This document shows positions 27,425 to 35,745 of a DNA stretch of 64,000 nucleotides, piece after piece. Positions within the stretch are counted from its first letter, which is position 1. Every line of letters starts with the position of its first letter. The notes beneath the pieces are model-generated. The model was given only the letters and a program-made list of their open reading frames with translations. It was not told the DNA's origin and searched no databases. The stretch is from positions 496,001 to 560,000 of the forward strand of contig NZ_JAKZLA010000003.1 of NCBI RefSeq assembly GCF_022808775.1, written 5' to 3'. Source of the DNA: Geothrix terrae. Lineage in GTDB: Bacteria > Acidobacteriota > Holophagae > Holophagales > Holophagaceae. The translations under genes and the position numbers were made by a program.

Positions 27425-29299
27425 ATGACGCCAGATCCCTACGCGCCCTATCTCCGCCAGGCGGACCAGCTGTTCGCCCAGGGCGAGATCGTCAAGGCCG
27501 GACAGATCTGGCAGGCGATCCTCAAGCAGCAGCCCGCCCACGCCGAAGCCCGGGAGCGCCTCCTGGCCCTGCGCGACCGCCTGCTGGTCCAGCGGCAGGA
27601 GGAGGAACGCGCCGCGACCGCCGCGGCCCTGCCCGCCCCTCCGGCACCCCCCTCCGAGCCGGTCCAGCCCCCGCTCCCCGCGCCCGCACCCCCCGTCGCC
27701 GTGCCAGTCACGCCCCTTCCCCCACCTCCTCCCTCGCCTCTTCCACCGCCTCCGCCGGTCGCTCCGGCCCCGGCTCCCCCCGCTCCCCTACCACCCGTCC
27801 CGCCCCCCCCGGCCTCCGCCCACGTGGAACCCGAACGGCTGGTCATCGAGGGCTGCACGCTCTACGACATGGGCCAGGTGGCCGACGCCCTCCAGAAGTG
27901 GGAACAGGCCCTGGCCCTCGATCCCACCCAGAGCCTGGCCCTGGGCTACGCCAATGGCGCCCGCCGCGAGCTCGGGCTCCCGCCCCTGCAGGGATCGGCT
28001 CCAGCCGCCCCCATCGAGGAGAAGCCCCCCCAGGCCGACGAGGACGTGGACAAGCTGCTTCGCGAGGCGGTCCAGCTCTACGACATGGGATTGACGGAAG
28101 AGGCCATCTCCAAGTGGGAGCATGTGCTCGCCGTGGAACCCCACCGGGAGGAGATCCGGGGGTACCTCCGCCAGGCACGGATAGAGGTGACCCAGGCCGC
28201 GGCCCAGCCGGCGCCCGTCCAACCCCCGCCTCCCGCGCCAATTCCCGTGCCGGCCGCAAGCCCCGCCGCTGCTTCCGCCCAGGTTCCGGCCCCCGAGGCA
28301 GAGGCCCTGGCCCTCAAGCTCCGGCAGGCCGAGCACCTGCTGACGCTCCAGCGCCCCGACGAGGCCGCCTTCACCTATCAGCAGGCCCTCCGGCTGGCGC
28401 CCGGAAACCCCGAGGCCCTGGCGGGGCTCGAACGCTGCCGGCGGCCCCGGCCCCAGGCCGGATCCTCCAGCTCCGGCATCAGCCTGGACCTCCCGGACCG
28501 CATCGCCATGGTGGAGGAGGAGCCCACCCTCATCGTCACCGATCCCGGCCGCGTGGAGCCTCCCGCCTCCATGACCCGCAGCGCCCCGGCCCTCCGCGAA
28601 GGCCTCAGCCTTCCGGCTCGCCTGCAGGAGGCTTCGTCCCGACTTCCCTGGCTCCGGGAACCCAAGGTCTGGGCCATCGCCGGGGGGAGCGCCCTGACGC
28701 TGGCCCTGACCCTCTACGCGATCCACTCCTACCGCAGGGACCAGGAGCTGAAGGAGGCCGTCAAGGCCGCCCGCCAGGCGGCCATCGCTCCCGTCGCCCA
28801 GCAGGCCCAGTCACCCGACCTCACCGAAACGCCCGCGGCGATCCTCCGCGAGGGCGAGTCGGCCCTGGAGACGGACCCACTCCGGGCCTACTTCCGGGCC
28901 CAGTTCATCCTGGCCCAGAATCCTGGCGACGCCGCCGCCGCCCAGCTGCTGGAGAAGGCCAAGGCCGCCCTGCCCGGCGGGGCCGCCGGAGCGAGCCTCC
29001 CGGAGTTCCAGAAGCACCTCCAGGTCGGCGATCTCGACGCCGCAGCCAAGGTCATGGACGCGCTCCTGCGGGCCCAGCCCGATGATGCCGCGCTCCGCGC
29101 CAAGGCGGCCCGTCTGCACCTGGCCTTCTGCGCGGCCCATGCCGGCCAGGCCAAGTGGGACGAGGCCGCGGATGACCTGCGCCAGGGCCGGGCCCTGTTC
29201 CCCAGCGACAAGTCCTGGCAGGCGCGCCTGCTCCTGCTCGAGCGCATGAAGACCCTGCCCAAGTCGCAGCAGGCGGCCTGGCTTCCGCTGCTCGGCTAG
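27425..29299 (+). CDS. TPR protein with proline-rich linker and one membrane helix
   Basis: 624 aa. TPR-like units at about 8-45, 133-170 (LVIEGCTLYDMGQVADAL), 205-240 (REAVQLYDMGLTEEAISKWE) and 293-335. Between them are two Pro/Ala-rich linkers (about 65-130 and 255-290). A single transmembrane helix lies near 415-435 (IAGGSALTLALTLYAI), and a further helical domain follows it to the C-terminus. The N-terminal repeats should be cytoplasmic and the C-terminal part periplasmic. The recurring E-x-A-I-x-K-W-E-x-x-L unit resembles TPR sets found in gliding or signalling scaffolds. Role unknown. Confidence 0.65.
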   Translation: MTPDPYAPYLRQADQLFAQGEIVKAGQIWQAILKQQPAHAEARERLLALRDRLLVQRQEEERAATAAALPAPPAPPSEPVQPPLPAPAPPVAVPVTPLPPPPPSPLPPPPPVAPAPAPPAPLPPVPPPPASAHVEPERLVIEGCTLYDMGQVADALQKWEQALALDPTQSLALGYANGARRELGLPPLQGSAPAAPIEEKPPQADEDVDKLLREAVQLYDMGLTEEAISKWEHVLAVEPHREEIRGYLRQARIEVTQAAAQPAPVQPPPPAPIPVPAASPAAASAQVPAPEAEALALKLRQAEHLLTLQRPDEAAFTYQQALRLAPGNPEALAGLERCRRPRPQAGSSSSGISLDLPDRIAMVEEEPTLIVTDPGRVEPPASMTRSAPALREGLSLPARLQEASSRLPWLREPKVWAIAGGSALTLALTLYAIHSYRRDQELKEAVKAARQAAIAPVAQQAQSPDLTETPAAILREGESALETDPLRAYFRAQFILAQNPGDAAAAQLLEKAKAALPGGAAGASLPEFQKHLQVGDLDAAAKVMDALLRAQPDDAALRAKAARLHLAFCAAHAGQAKWDEAADDLRQGRALFPSDKSWQARLLLLERMKTLPKSQQAAWLPLLG

Positions 29300-29395
29300 G
29301 CCGCGGACCACCACCCGCCACCCATGTCGCGGCAAGAACCGGGTCGCCCGGGGGCGCTGGCGCGCCGGATGCTGGGTCCACGGGAGCCCTTTCCG

Positions 29396-29411
29396 CCTCC
29401 CGCCTGGGAGG
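29396..29411 (+). promoter_or_regulatory. Hairpin covering the flavin-reductase ribosome site
   Basis: Stem CCTCCC / GGGAGG with a 4-nt loop GCCT. The 3' arm is the ribosome-binding site of the gene starting at 29418, so the RBS can be closed by this stem. Confidence 0.5.
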
Positions 29412-29417
29412 TGCGCC

Positions 29418-30050
29418 ATGCACAAGGTCGTCCGTCCGAAGATGCTGTACTTCGGGACCCCGGTGGTCCTCATCAGCACGCTGAATCCCGATGGCTCGCC
29501 CAACCTGGCGCCCATGTCCTCGGCCTGGTGGCTGGGGGACACCTGCCAGCTGGGGATGAGCAGCCGGTCGCGGACCGTGGAGAACCTCGCCCGCGAGGGG
29601 GAGTGCGTCCTCAACCTCCCTTCCCAGACGCTGGTGGCCGCTGTGGACCGCCTGGCGCTCCTCACGGGGAGCGATCCGGTGCCGCCCTACAAGGCCGCCA
29701 TGGGCTACCGGCATGAGCCTCGGAAGTTCGAGGCTGCGGGCCTGACCCCGGTCCCCGCGGACCTGGTGAAGCCGCCGAGAGCTCTGGAGTGCCCCGTCCA
29801 CCTGGAGGCCCGGGTCCGCGAAATCCGTCGGATCGGCGGCGAGGACAGCCACCTGGCCGCCATCGAGACCCAGGTGGTCCGCGTCCACATCGACGAGGCC
29901 CTGATGATGCCGCGGGAAGGGGACTACATCGATCCCCAGCTCTGGCAGCCCCTGATCATGAGCTTCTGCGACTTCTTCGGCCTGGGCGGGACGCCCCTCC
30001 TGCCCTCCCGCCTGGCCCGGGCCTGGCGCCCGCCCGTGGCGGCCTCCTGA
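29418..30050 (+). CDS. Flavin reductase-like (FMN-binding split-barrel) protein
   Basis: 210 aa. N-terminal region YFGTPVVLISTLNPDGSPN, then APMSSAWWLGDTCQLGMS and RTVENLAREGECVLNLPS is the standard split-barrel FMN-binding fold of the flavin-reductase/DIM6-NTAB group. The family includes FMN reductases and FMN-binding proteins. No adjacent oxygenase is seen. The RBS GGGAGG lies inside a small hairpin. Converges with the AraC/Ada gene. Confidence 0.8.
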   Translation: MHKVVRPKMLYFGTPVVLISTLNPDGSPNLAPMSSAWWLGDTCQLGMSSRSRTVENLAREGECVLNLPSQTLVAAVDRLALLTGSDPVPPYKAAMGYRHEPRKFEAAGLTPVPADLVKPPRALECPVHLEARVREIRRIGGEDSHLAAIETQVVRVHIDEALMMPREGDYIDPQLWQPLIMSFCDFFGLGGTPLLPSRLARAWRPPVAAS

Positions 30051-30080
30051 GGCCCGGTTCAGGAGAGGCTCAGGAAGGGC

Positions 30081-30917
30081 TCAGGCCGTCCTCGCCCGCT
30101 CGAAGGCGAGGATGGCCTGCTTCCGCGTGGCGCCCCAGTGGTACTGGCCCAGGGCCCCGGTGGCCTGGATGACGCGGTGGCAGGGGATGAGCCAGGCAAT
30201 GGGGTTCTGCCCCACGGCCGTGCCCACGGCGCGCACCGCACCCGGGGCGCCGGACAGGGTGGCCAGGTCGCGGTAGGACACCGCCTGGCCCGGAGGAACC
30301 CGCAGCAGCGCCTCCCAGGTCCGGAGCTGGAAGGGCGTGCCCTTGAGGACGAGGCTGAGGGGTTGGCCCACGCCATCCCGCATGCGGGCTTCGAAGGCCT
30401 CCGCATAGGGGCGGACGAGCGCGTCCCCTCGCTCCAGGCGTGCCCCGGGCCAGCGGGCCTGGAGCTCGGCCAGGGCGCCGTCGCGGCCATCCTCGCCGAG
30501 GAAGGTCAGGCCGCAGAGGCCCCGGTCGAGGGCCGCGAAGAGCGCCGGGCCGAAGGGCGTCTCCTCCACGCCCCAGTGGATCGTGAGGCCGCCGGCCTGG
30601 GCCTTGTACTCCCCGGGGGTCATCCGCTCGAGGGCGAGGAAGAGGTCGTGCAGGCGGCCGGGGCCCGAGAGGCCCACCGCGTGGCTCACCTCGAGCAGGC
30701 TCCGGGATTCGGCGAGCATGCGCTTCGCCTCCGCCAGGGTCAGGACCTGGAGGAAGCGCTTGGGGCTCACCCCCGCCCACCGCTGGAAGAGCCGCTGGAA
30801 GTGGAAGGGGCTGAGGCCCACCTCCTCCGCCACCTGCTCCAGGCTCGGCTGCTCCTCCGCGTGATCGGCGAGGAAGCGGATGGCCCGCTCCACCCGGCTG
30901 TAGTCGCTGCTGGACAT
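30081..30917 (-). CDS. AraC-type regulator fused to methylated-DNA cysteine methyltransferase
   Basis: 278 aa from the ATG at 30917, which has GGGAGG 6 bp upstream. The AraC helix-turn-helix pair covers about 10-100 (PSLEQVAEEVGLSPFHFQRLFQRW). The C-terminal alkyltransferase domain covers about 175-275, with the acceptor-Cys motif IPCHRVIQA and the DNA-intercalating stretch VSYRDLATLSG. This is Ada without the N-terminal phosphotriester-accepting domain. It should repair O6-methylguanine and regulate genes in response to alkylation. It is 62 bp downstream of lysA on the same strand. Confidence 0.9.
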   Translation of the reverse strand: MSSSDYSRVERAIRFLADHAEEQPSLEQVAEEVGLSPFHFQRLFQRWAGVSPKRFLQVLTLAEAKRMLAESRSLLEVSHAVGLSGPGRLHDLFLALERMTPGEYKAQAGGLTIHWGVEETPFGPALFAALDRGLCGLTFLGEDGRDGALAELQARWPGARLERGDALVRPYAEAFEARMRDGVGQPLSLVLKGTPFQLRTWEALLRVPPGQAVSYRDLATLSGAPGAVRAVGTAVGQNPIAWLIPCHRVIQATGALGQYHWGATRKQAILAFERARTA

Positions 30918-30979
30918 GAGGACCTCCCAGGCCAAGATGCGATCACGGACGACCCGCACCCACCCGGATCTTGCGGGGA

Positions 30980-32131
30980 TCAGCCCGCCACCCAGACCTC
31001 CGGCGGCACCGGGTGGCTCAGGAAGTGGGTCATGCCCTCGTTCAGGCCGTAGGCGCCGGCGGTGCCGAAGGCCAGCAGATCCCCTGCCGCCAGCTCCGGC
31101 AGGCGCACCTCGCCCAGGCGGTCCAGGCTGGTGCAGAGGGGCCCGGCCAGCGTGTAATGCACGGTCCCCTCGCCCTTCCCCACAGCCTTCACCGGAAACG
31201 GCTGGCCCGTGAGGAGGGGCCGGATGAGGTGGTTGATGCCGCCTTCCAGGATGGCGAAGCGGGTGCCGCGGCTCTCCTTGAGGCGCACCACCCGGGCCAG
31301 GTAGATGCCGCAGGGGCCGGCCAGGAACCGGCCCGGCTCCAGGATCAGCTCGCCCGTGAACCAGGCGTGCTGGGTCAGCAGATCGGACAGTCCATGTCCA
31401 AAACCCACTAGGTCCAGGGGCGCTTCGTCCGGCGCGTACGGCACGCCCAGGCCACCGCCCAGGTCGATCTGCTCGAAGGCCAGCCCATGGGCCTCGTGCA
31501 GACGCTTCGCCAGGTCCAGCACCGCGCCGTGGATGGCCTTCAGCTTGGCGGCATCCCGCTGGTTGCTGGCGGCGAAGACGTGCAGCCCCTTGATGCGTAC
31601 GTGCGTCAGGCTCGCGGCCTTCTCGAGCAGGGCCGGCACGTCCTCCTCGTCCACGCCGAAGGCCGACGGCCCGCTGCCGCCGATGATGCGGTTGCCCTCA
31701 TCGATGTCGAAGGCCGGGTGCACCCGCAGGTTCACCGCCGTCTCCCGGGTGGCCAGGGCGTCGATGCGGGCCAGGTCCTCGAAGCCCTCGGCCTGCACCC
31801 GCACGCCCAGCTCCAGGGCCTTCTGAAGCTCGGGTTCCCGCTTGCCCGGCCCGGCGAAGAAGGTGCGGCCCACCGGCAGGCCCAGCGCCTCCACCCGCTC
31901 CAGCTCCCCGATGGAGGCGCAGTCGAAGCTCGCGCCCTGGGCCGCGAAACACCTCAGCAGATCCGCGTGCGGGTTGGCCTTCACCGCATAGGCCACCCGC
32001 ACCCGGGCCGGCAATGCCGCCCGCAGAGCCTGAAAGCCCGCCTCCGCCACCGCTCCCGAATAAGCAAAGCAGGGCGTGCCGTGGGTCTCGGCGAGGGACT
32101 GGCATTGAGCATCATCGAGCGCGAATAGCAT
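30980..32131 (-). CDS. lysA: Diaminopimelate decarboxylase-type PLP enzyme (atypical LysA)
   Basis: 383 aa; standard LysA is about 415. Fold-type III PLP enzyme: the PLP lysine is K51 in YAVKANPHADLL, and the Gly-rich loop IDLGGGLGVPY near 242-252 binds the phosphate. The substrate-site motif normally CESxD is here CTSLD (Cys333), as I recall for related ornithine-type or exosortase-associated decarboxylases. The last position in the lysine operon argues for DAP decarboxylase, which makes L-lysine from meso-DAP. ATG is 30 bp after the aminotransferase stop. Confidence 0.75.
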   Translation of the reverse strand: MLFALDDAQCQSLAETHGTPCFAYSGAVAEAGFQALRAALPARVRVAYAVKANPHADLLRCFAAQGASFDCASIGELERVEALGLPVGRTFFAGPGKREPELQKALELGVRVQAEGFEDLARIDALATRETAVNLRVHPAFDIDEGNRIIGGSGPSAFGVDEEDVPALLEKAASLTHVRIKGLHVFAASNQRDAAKLKAIHGAVLDLAKRLHEAHGLAFEQIDLGGGLGVPYAPDEAPLDLVGFGHGLSDLLTQHAWFTGELILEPGRFLAGPCGIYLARVVRLKESRGTRFAILEGGINHLIRPLLTGQPFPVKAVGKGEGTVHYTLAGPLCTSLDRLGEVRLPELAAGDLLAFGTAGAYGLNEGMTHFLSHPVPPEVWVAG

Positions 32132-32161
32132 GGGAACCTCGAACCACGGAGAACGCCCTCG

Positions 32162-33277
32162 TCAGTGCTTCCAGTACGGCGCCAGCCGCCGCACGCCTTC
32201 CCTTAGCTGCTCGGGCGTGGCGGCGAAGCTGAGGCGGGCGTGGCCGCGGCCGCCTTCGCCGAAGGCCAGGCCGGGGATGAGCACCACCTTGGCCTCGTCG
32301 CGCAGCTTCAGGCAGAAGGCCACGGGATCCGCATGGGCCGCCTCGGGCAGGGCCATGAAGTGGTAGAAGGTGCCATCGGGCGGGGCCGGGGCCTGGCCCA
32401 GTTCCTCGCGCAGCGCCTCGGCCAGGGCCTGCCAACGCTCGCCCACGGCGGCGCGGGCCTCGGCGAGCACCGTGTCGGAATCCTCGATCAAGGCCAGCGC
32501 CGCCCATTGCGCGGGCGTGGCCGTACCGGTCACCGCGTAGCCGTGCACCGTGCGGGCGGGAAGGAGCCAGGCGGGATCGCCCACGGCCCAACCCACGCGC
32601 AGGCCCGGGGCGCCCCAGCCCTTGCTGACGGAGCTGGTCACCACGCCGCGGTCGGTCACGTCCCGCAGGCTGGGGCAGCGGGTGCCGAAGTGCAGGTCAC
32701 GGTAGACCTCGTCGGAGATGAGTAGCACGCCGCGGGCGATGCAGGCGTCGGCCACGCGCTTGAGGGCCGCCAGGCTCCCGCCGCCGCCCGTGGGGTTCGA
32801 GGGCAGGTTGAGGACCACCGCAGACACGTCCGGCGTGGCGTCCAGCACGCGGATCAGGGCCTCCGCATCCAGGCGGAAGCGGTCCTTGGACAGTGGGTAG
32901 GGCACGGCCTCGGCGCCCGCCATGAGGGCAAGGGCCGGATAGGCCACGAAGCCGGGATCGGGCACCAGCACCTTCGTGCCCGGGTCCACCCAGGCCTGGA
33001 AGAGCGAGAACAGGGCCCCCTGGGAGCCCGTGGTGATGAGCACCTCGTCCACATGGGCGCCGTGGAAGGCGGCCACGGCCTTCCGCAGGTCCAGGAGGCC
33101 GACGTGCGGCACGTAGGGACAGGGGCCCGGGCTCCGCAGCAGGGCCTTCCGGCCCACCTCCGGCAGGTCCCAGGTGGGCTCGCCCAAGCCCAGGGGGATG
33201 GCCCCGGGTGGTGTGCCGTCCGTGATGGCGCGGATGGGAGAGGGCTTCAGCAGCGATAGGCGGGAGGCGGGCTTCAT
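32162..33277 (-). CDS. dapC: Class I/II aminotransferase, probable N-succinyl-DAP aminotransferase
   Basis: 371 aa. Fold type I PLP enzyme: the PLP lysine is in SSVSKGWGAPGLRVGW (about 217-232), the PLP-binding Asn in LNLPSNPTGGG near 155-165, and Asp in ISDEVYRDL near 190. The C-terminal Arg is in HARLSFAATPEQL. Position between dapD and lysA indicates N-succinyl-2-amino-6-oxopimelate transamination in the succinylase lysine route. The family also includes general aspartate or aromatic aminotransferases, so the symbol rests on context. Confidence 0.75.
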   Translation of the reverse strand: MKPASRLSLLKPSPIRAITDGTPPGAIPLGLGEPTWDLPEVGRKALLRSPGPCPYVPHVGLLDLRKAVAAFHGAHVDEVLITTGSQGALFSLFQAWVDPGTKVLVPDPGFVAYPALALMAGAEAVPYPLSKDRFRLDAEALIRVLDATPDVSAVVLNLPSNPTGGGGSLAALKRVADACIARGVLLISDEVYRDLHFGTRCPSLRDVTDRGVVTSSVSKGWGAPGLRVGWAVGDPAWLLPARTVHGYAVTGTATPAQWAALALIEDSDTVLAEARAAVGERWQALAEALREELGQAPAPPDGTFYHFMALPEAAHADPVAFCLKLRDEAKVVLIPGLAFGEGGRGHARLSFAATPEQLREGVRRLAPYWKH

Positions 33278-33305
33278 GGCTTCTCTCGGTCGGGCCGGAA
33301 CAGGG

Positions 33306-34127
33306 CTACCTCAGCGCCTGTTCCAGGGCGGTGGCCGCGTCGGTCCTGTCGTCGCGGTACTTCACGATACAGGGGGCCGACACCTGGAGTCCGTGAGCCT
33401 TGGCATAGTCGCCCGAGGCCGGGCGCGACCCCGGCACCACCACGGCGCCTTCCGGTACCTCCTGGCGCAGCTCCCGGCCGTGCACCAGGTCGTAGATCAC
33501 AGTGCTGCCGGTGATGACCACACCCGAGGCCAGCACCGCCCGTTTCCGGACGACGATGCCCTCGAACAGGCCCACGAGGCCGCCCACGAAGGCGTCGTCC
33601 TCCACCACCACGGGCCGGGCGCCCGCGGGCTCCAGCACGCCGCCGATCTGGGCGGCGGCGGAGAGGTGCACGCGCTTGCCGATCTGGGCGCAGCTGCCCA
33701 CCAGGGCGTGGCTGTCCACCATGGTGCCCTCGTCCACGAAGGCGCCCACGTTCACGTAGGCCGGGGGCATGATCACCACGCCCTTGGCGATGTGGGCGCC
33801 ACGGCGCACGGAGGAGCCGCCGGGCACGAGGCGCACGCCGTCCTCCAGTCCGAAGTGGCGGGCCGGGTAGGCGGTCTTGTCGAACATGGGGAAGCCGGGC
33901 CCGGGCATCTCCACGAGGTTGGTGCGGCGGAAGCCGCAGAGGATGGCCTGCTTCACCCAGGGGTTGGCCTGCCAGCTGCCGTCGGGCCGCTGTTCCGCGG
34001 CCCGCACGAGGCCGCTCTCCAGGGCGGAGAGGAGCACCTGGTGCATGGCCGGCGCTTCGGGATCGTTCGCCAGCTCCTCCGGGGAACGGCTGAAGAAGTG
34101 GTGGACGGTATCCAGGTCGACGACCAT
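33306..34127 (-). CDS. dapD: Tetrahydrodipicolinate N-succinyltransferase
   Basis: 273 aa, the normal length. Starts at the ATG that shares one base with the dapA stop (TGATG). The N-terminal helical domain is followed by the left-handed beta-helix hexapeptide domain (about 105-245): RRGAHIAKGVVIMPP, NVGAFVDEGTMVDSHALVGS and VEDDAFVGGLVGLFEGIVV. Uses succinyl-CoA. Its presence shows that lysine/DAP is made by the succinylase route. Found between dapA and the aminotransferase in the operon. Confidence 0.92.
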   Translation of the reverse strand: MVVDLDTVHHFFSRSPEELANDPEAPAMHQVLLSALESGLVRAAEQRPDGSWQANPWVKQAILCGFRRTNLVEMPGPGFPMFDKTAYPARHFGLEDGVRLVPGGSSVRRGAHIAKGVVIMPPAYVNVGAFVDEGTMVDSHALVGSCAQIGKRVHLSAAAQIGGVLEPAGARPVVVEDDAFVGGLVGLFEGIVVRKRAVLASGVVITGSTVIYDLVHGRELRQEVPEGAVVVPGSRPASGDYAKAHGLQVSAPCIVKYRDDRTDAATALEQALR

Positions 34128-35029
34128 CAGATCACTCCGGGGAAGGTGCCCTCGGTGGAGAGGCAGAGGGCCTCGGCCAGGCGGGTGCGCGTGGCGGCGA
34201 CGGCGGGGACCAGGGGCAGGCGCAGTCCTTCTCCGCAGAGGCCCAGCATGCGGAGGGCGGCCTTCAGCGGGATGGGATTGCTCTCGAGGAACAGGGCGTC
34301 CATGAGGGGCAGCAGCTGCTGGTGGAGGCGGATGGCCTCTTTGCGGTCTCCCCGGCGGGCCGCGGCGACCAGGGCGGCGGTCTCCCGGGGCAGCGCATTG
34401 CCCAGCACCGAGATCAGGCCCGAGGCTCCCACGGCGATGGAGGCCACGGCCAGGTTGTCGTCGCCCGACAGCAGGACCTTCCCTTTGGGCAGCTGGCGGA
34501 CGATCTCCGCGATCTGGGCGAGGTTGCCGCTGCTCTCCTTCACGGCCACCACCTGGGGGTTCTCCCAGAGCCGCGCCAGGACCGGCGGGGTCACGTTCAG
34601 CCCCGTGCGGCCCGGCACGTTGTAGGCGACGATCGGCAGGCCCGGCGCGGCCTCGGCCACGGCGGCGAAGTGGGCCACCAGGCCGTCCGGCGTGGGCTTG
34701 TTGTAGTAGGGCGTCACCACCAGGGCCCCCTGGGCCCCCAGGGCCTGGGCCCGCTTCGTCAGGGCCGCCGCCTGGCGGGTGGCGTTGTGGCCCGTGCCCA
34801 CGACCACCGGGCGGCCGCCAGCCTCCTCGAGGCAGGCCGTGATGATGGCGTCGCGCTCCGCGTCGAGGATGGTGGCGGCCTCGCCGGTGGAGCCCAGGGG
34901 CACGAGGAAGTCCGCGCCGCCGGCCACCACGTGGCGCACCAGCTTGCGATAGGCGGGCAGGTCCACCTCGCCCGAGGCCTTGAACGGCGTGGCCAGGGCG
35001 ACGGCGAGGCCGGAGAGATCGAGGGTCAT
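34127..35029 (-). CDS. dapA: 4-hydroxy-tetrahydrodipicolinate synthase
   Basis: 300 aa class I aldolase. Condenses pyruvate and aspartate semialdehyde. The TIM barrel includes GLAVALATPFK (7-17), LVPLGSTGEAATI (Thr-rich substrate loop near 43-55), PYYNKPTPDGLVAHF (catalytic Tyr, near 106-120), YNVPGRTG (near 135-142) and the Schiff-base Lys in VVAVKESSGN near 161. It overlaps dapB by ATGA, so the two are translationally coupled. Confidence 0.95.
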   Translation of the reverse strand: MTLDLSGLAVALATPFKASGEVDLPAYRKLVRHVVAGGADFLVPLGSTGEAATILDAERDAIITACLEEAGGRPVVVGTGHNATRQAAALTKRAQALGAQGALVVTPYYNKPTPDGLVAHFAAVAEAAPGLPIVAYNVPGRTGLNVTPPVLARLWENPQVVAVKESSGNLAQIAEIVRQLPKGKVLLSGDDNLAVASIAVGASGLISVLGNALPRETAALVAAARRGDRKEAIRLHQQLLPLMDALFLESNPIPLKAALRMLGLCGEGLRLPLVPAVAATRTRLAEALCLSTEGTFPGVI

Positions 35030-35745
35030 GGTCTTCCTCCAAACACAAAGAGGGGATCGAGCAGATCCGCGGCGAGGTCATCCATGGTGAAGACGCCCTT
35101 GCGGCCGTGGAGCCACTGGGCGGCTGCCAGGGCGCCCTGGGCGAAGGGGGCGCGGGACCGGGCCCGGTGCGTGAGCTCCAGCACCTCGGCCGGCGCGTCC
35201 AGGCCCACGGTGTGCGTGCCGAACTCGGCGCCGGCCCGGACCACCCCCAGGCTCAGCTGGTGGGGCGCCGGGGTGCCGAGGGTCCATTCCGTCTTCCGGG
35301 GGCAACCCGCCATCAGGGCCGCCGCCAGGGTCTTGGCGGTGCCCGAGGGCGCATCGGCCTTGAGCCGGTGGTGATGCTCCACCAGGTAGGGATCCCGGGC
35401 GGGGTCCAGGGCGGCGAAACGGCCAAGCACGGTGGCCATCCGGGCCATCAGGGCCACGGCCAAGGAGAAGTTCGAGGCGGTCAGCACGCCGATGCGGCCG
35501 GCGACCCGGGTCTCAAGATCGGGCAAGGACCAGCCGGTGGTGCCGATCACCAGGTCCGTGCCCGTCTCCAGGGCCCAGGCCAGGTGCGCCTCCACGGCCT
35601 CGGCCACGCTGGCGTCGAGGGCCACGTCGGCCCTGGGCGCCGGGGTCTCGCCCCGGCCGACGTGCCAGACCAGGGCCGGTCCAGCTTCGGCGGCGATGGC
35701 CGAGCCCAGGCGGCCCTTCCCGAAGAGCCCGAGGCGGAGCGTCAC
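35026..35745 (-). CDS. dapB: 4-hydroxy-tetrahydrodipicolinate reductase (short form)
   Basis: 239 aa, shorter than the 270-aa E. coli form. GTG start, inside GTGA with the lysC stop. Rossmann start GLFGKGRLGSAI (6-17), the substrate motif VEHHHRLKADAPSGTAK near 128-144, and GVVRAGAEFGTHTV near 174-187. Reduces the dapA product with NAD(P)H. The order lysC-dapB-dapA has 4-bp overlaps throughout. Confidence 0.92.
   Translation of the reverse strand: MTLRLGLFGKGRLGSAIAAEAGPALVWHVGRGETPAPRADVALDASVAEAVEAHLAWALETGTDLVIGTTGWSLPDLETRVAGRIGVLTASNFSLAVALMARMATVLGRFAALDPARDPYLVEHHHRLKADAPSGTAKTLAAALMAGCPRKTEWTLGTPAPHQLSLGVVRAGAEFGTHTVGLDAPAEVLELTHRARSRAPFAQGALAAAQWLHGRKGVFTMDDLAADLLDPLFVFGGRP

Noticed and set aside
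27640-27830. Dense CCGCCT/CCCCCG repeats that look like a repeat array
   Set aside because: They encode the proline-rich linker of the TPR protein; units are irregular and have no spacers, so this is neither CRISPR nor a tandem satellite.
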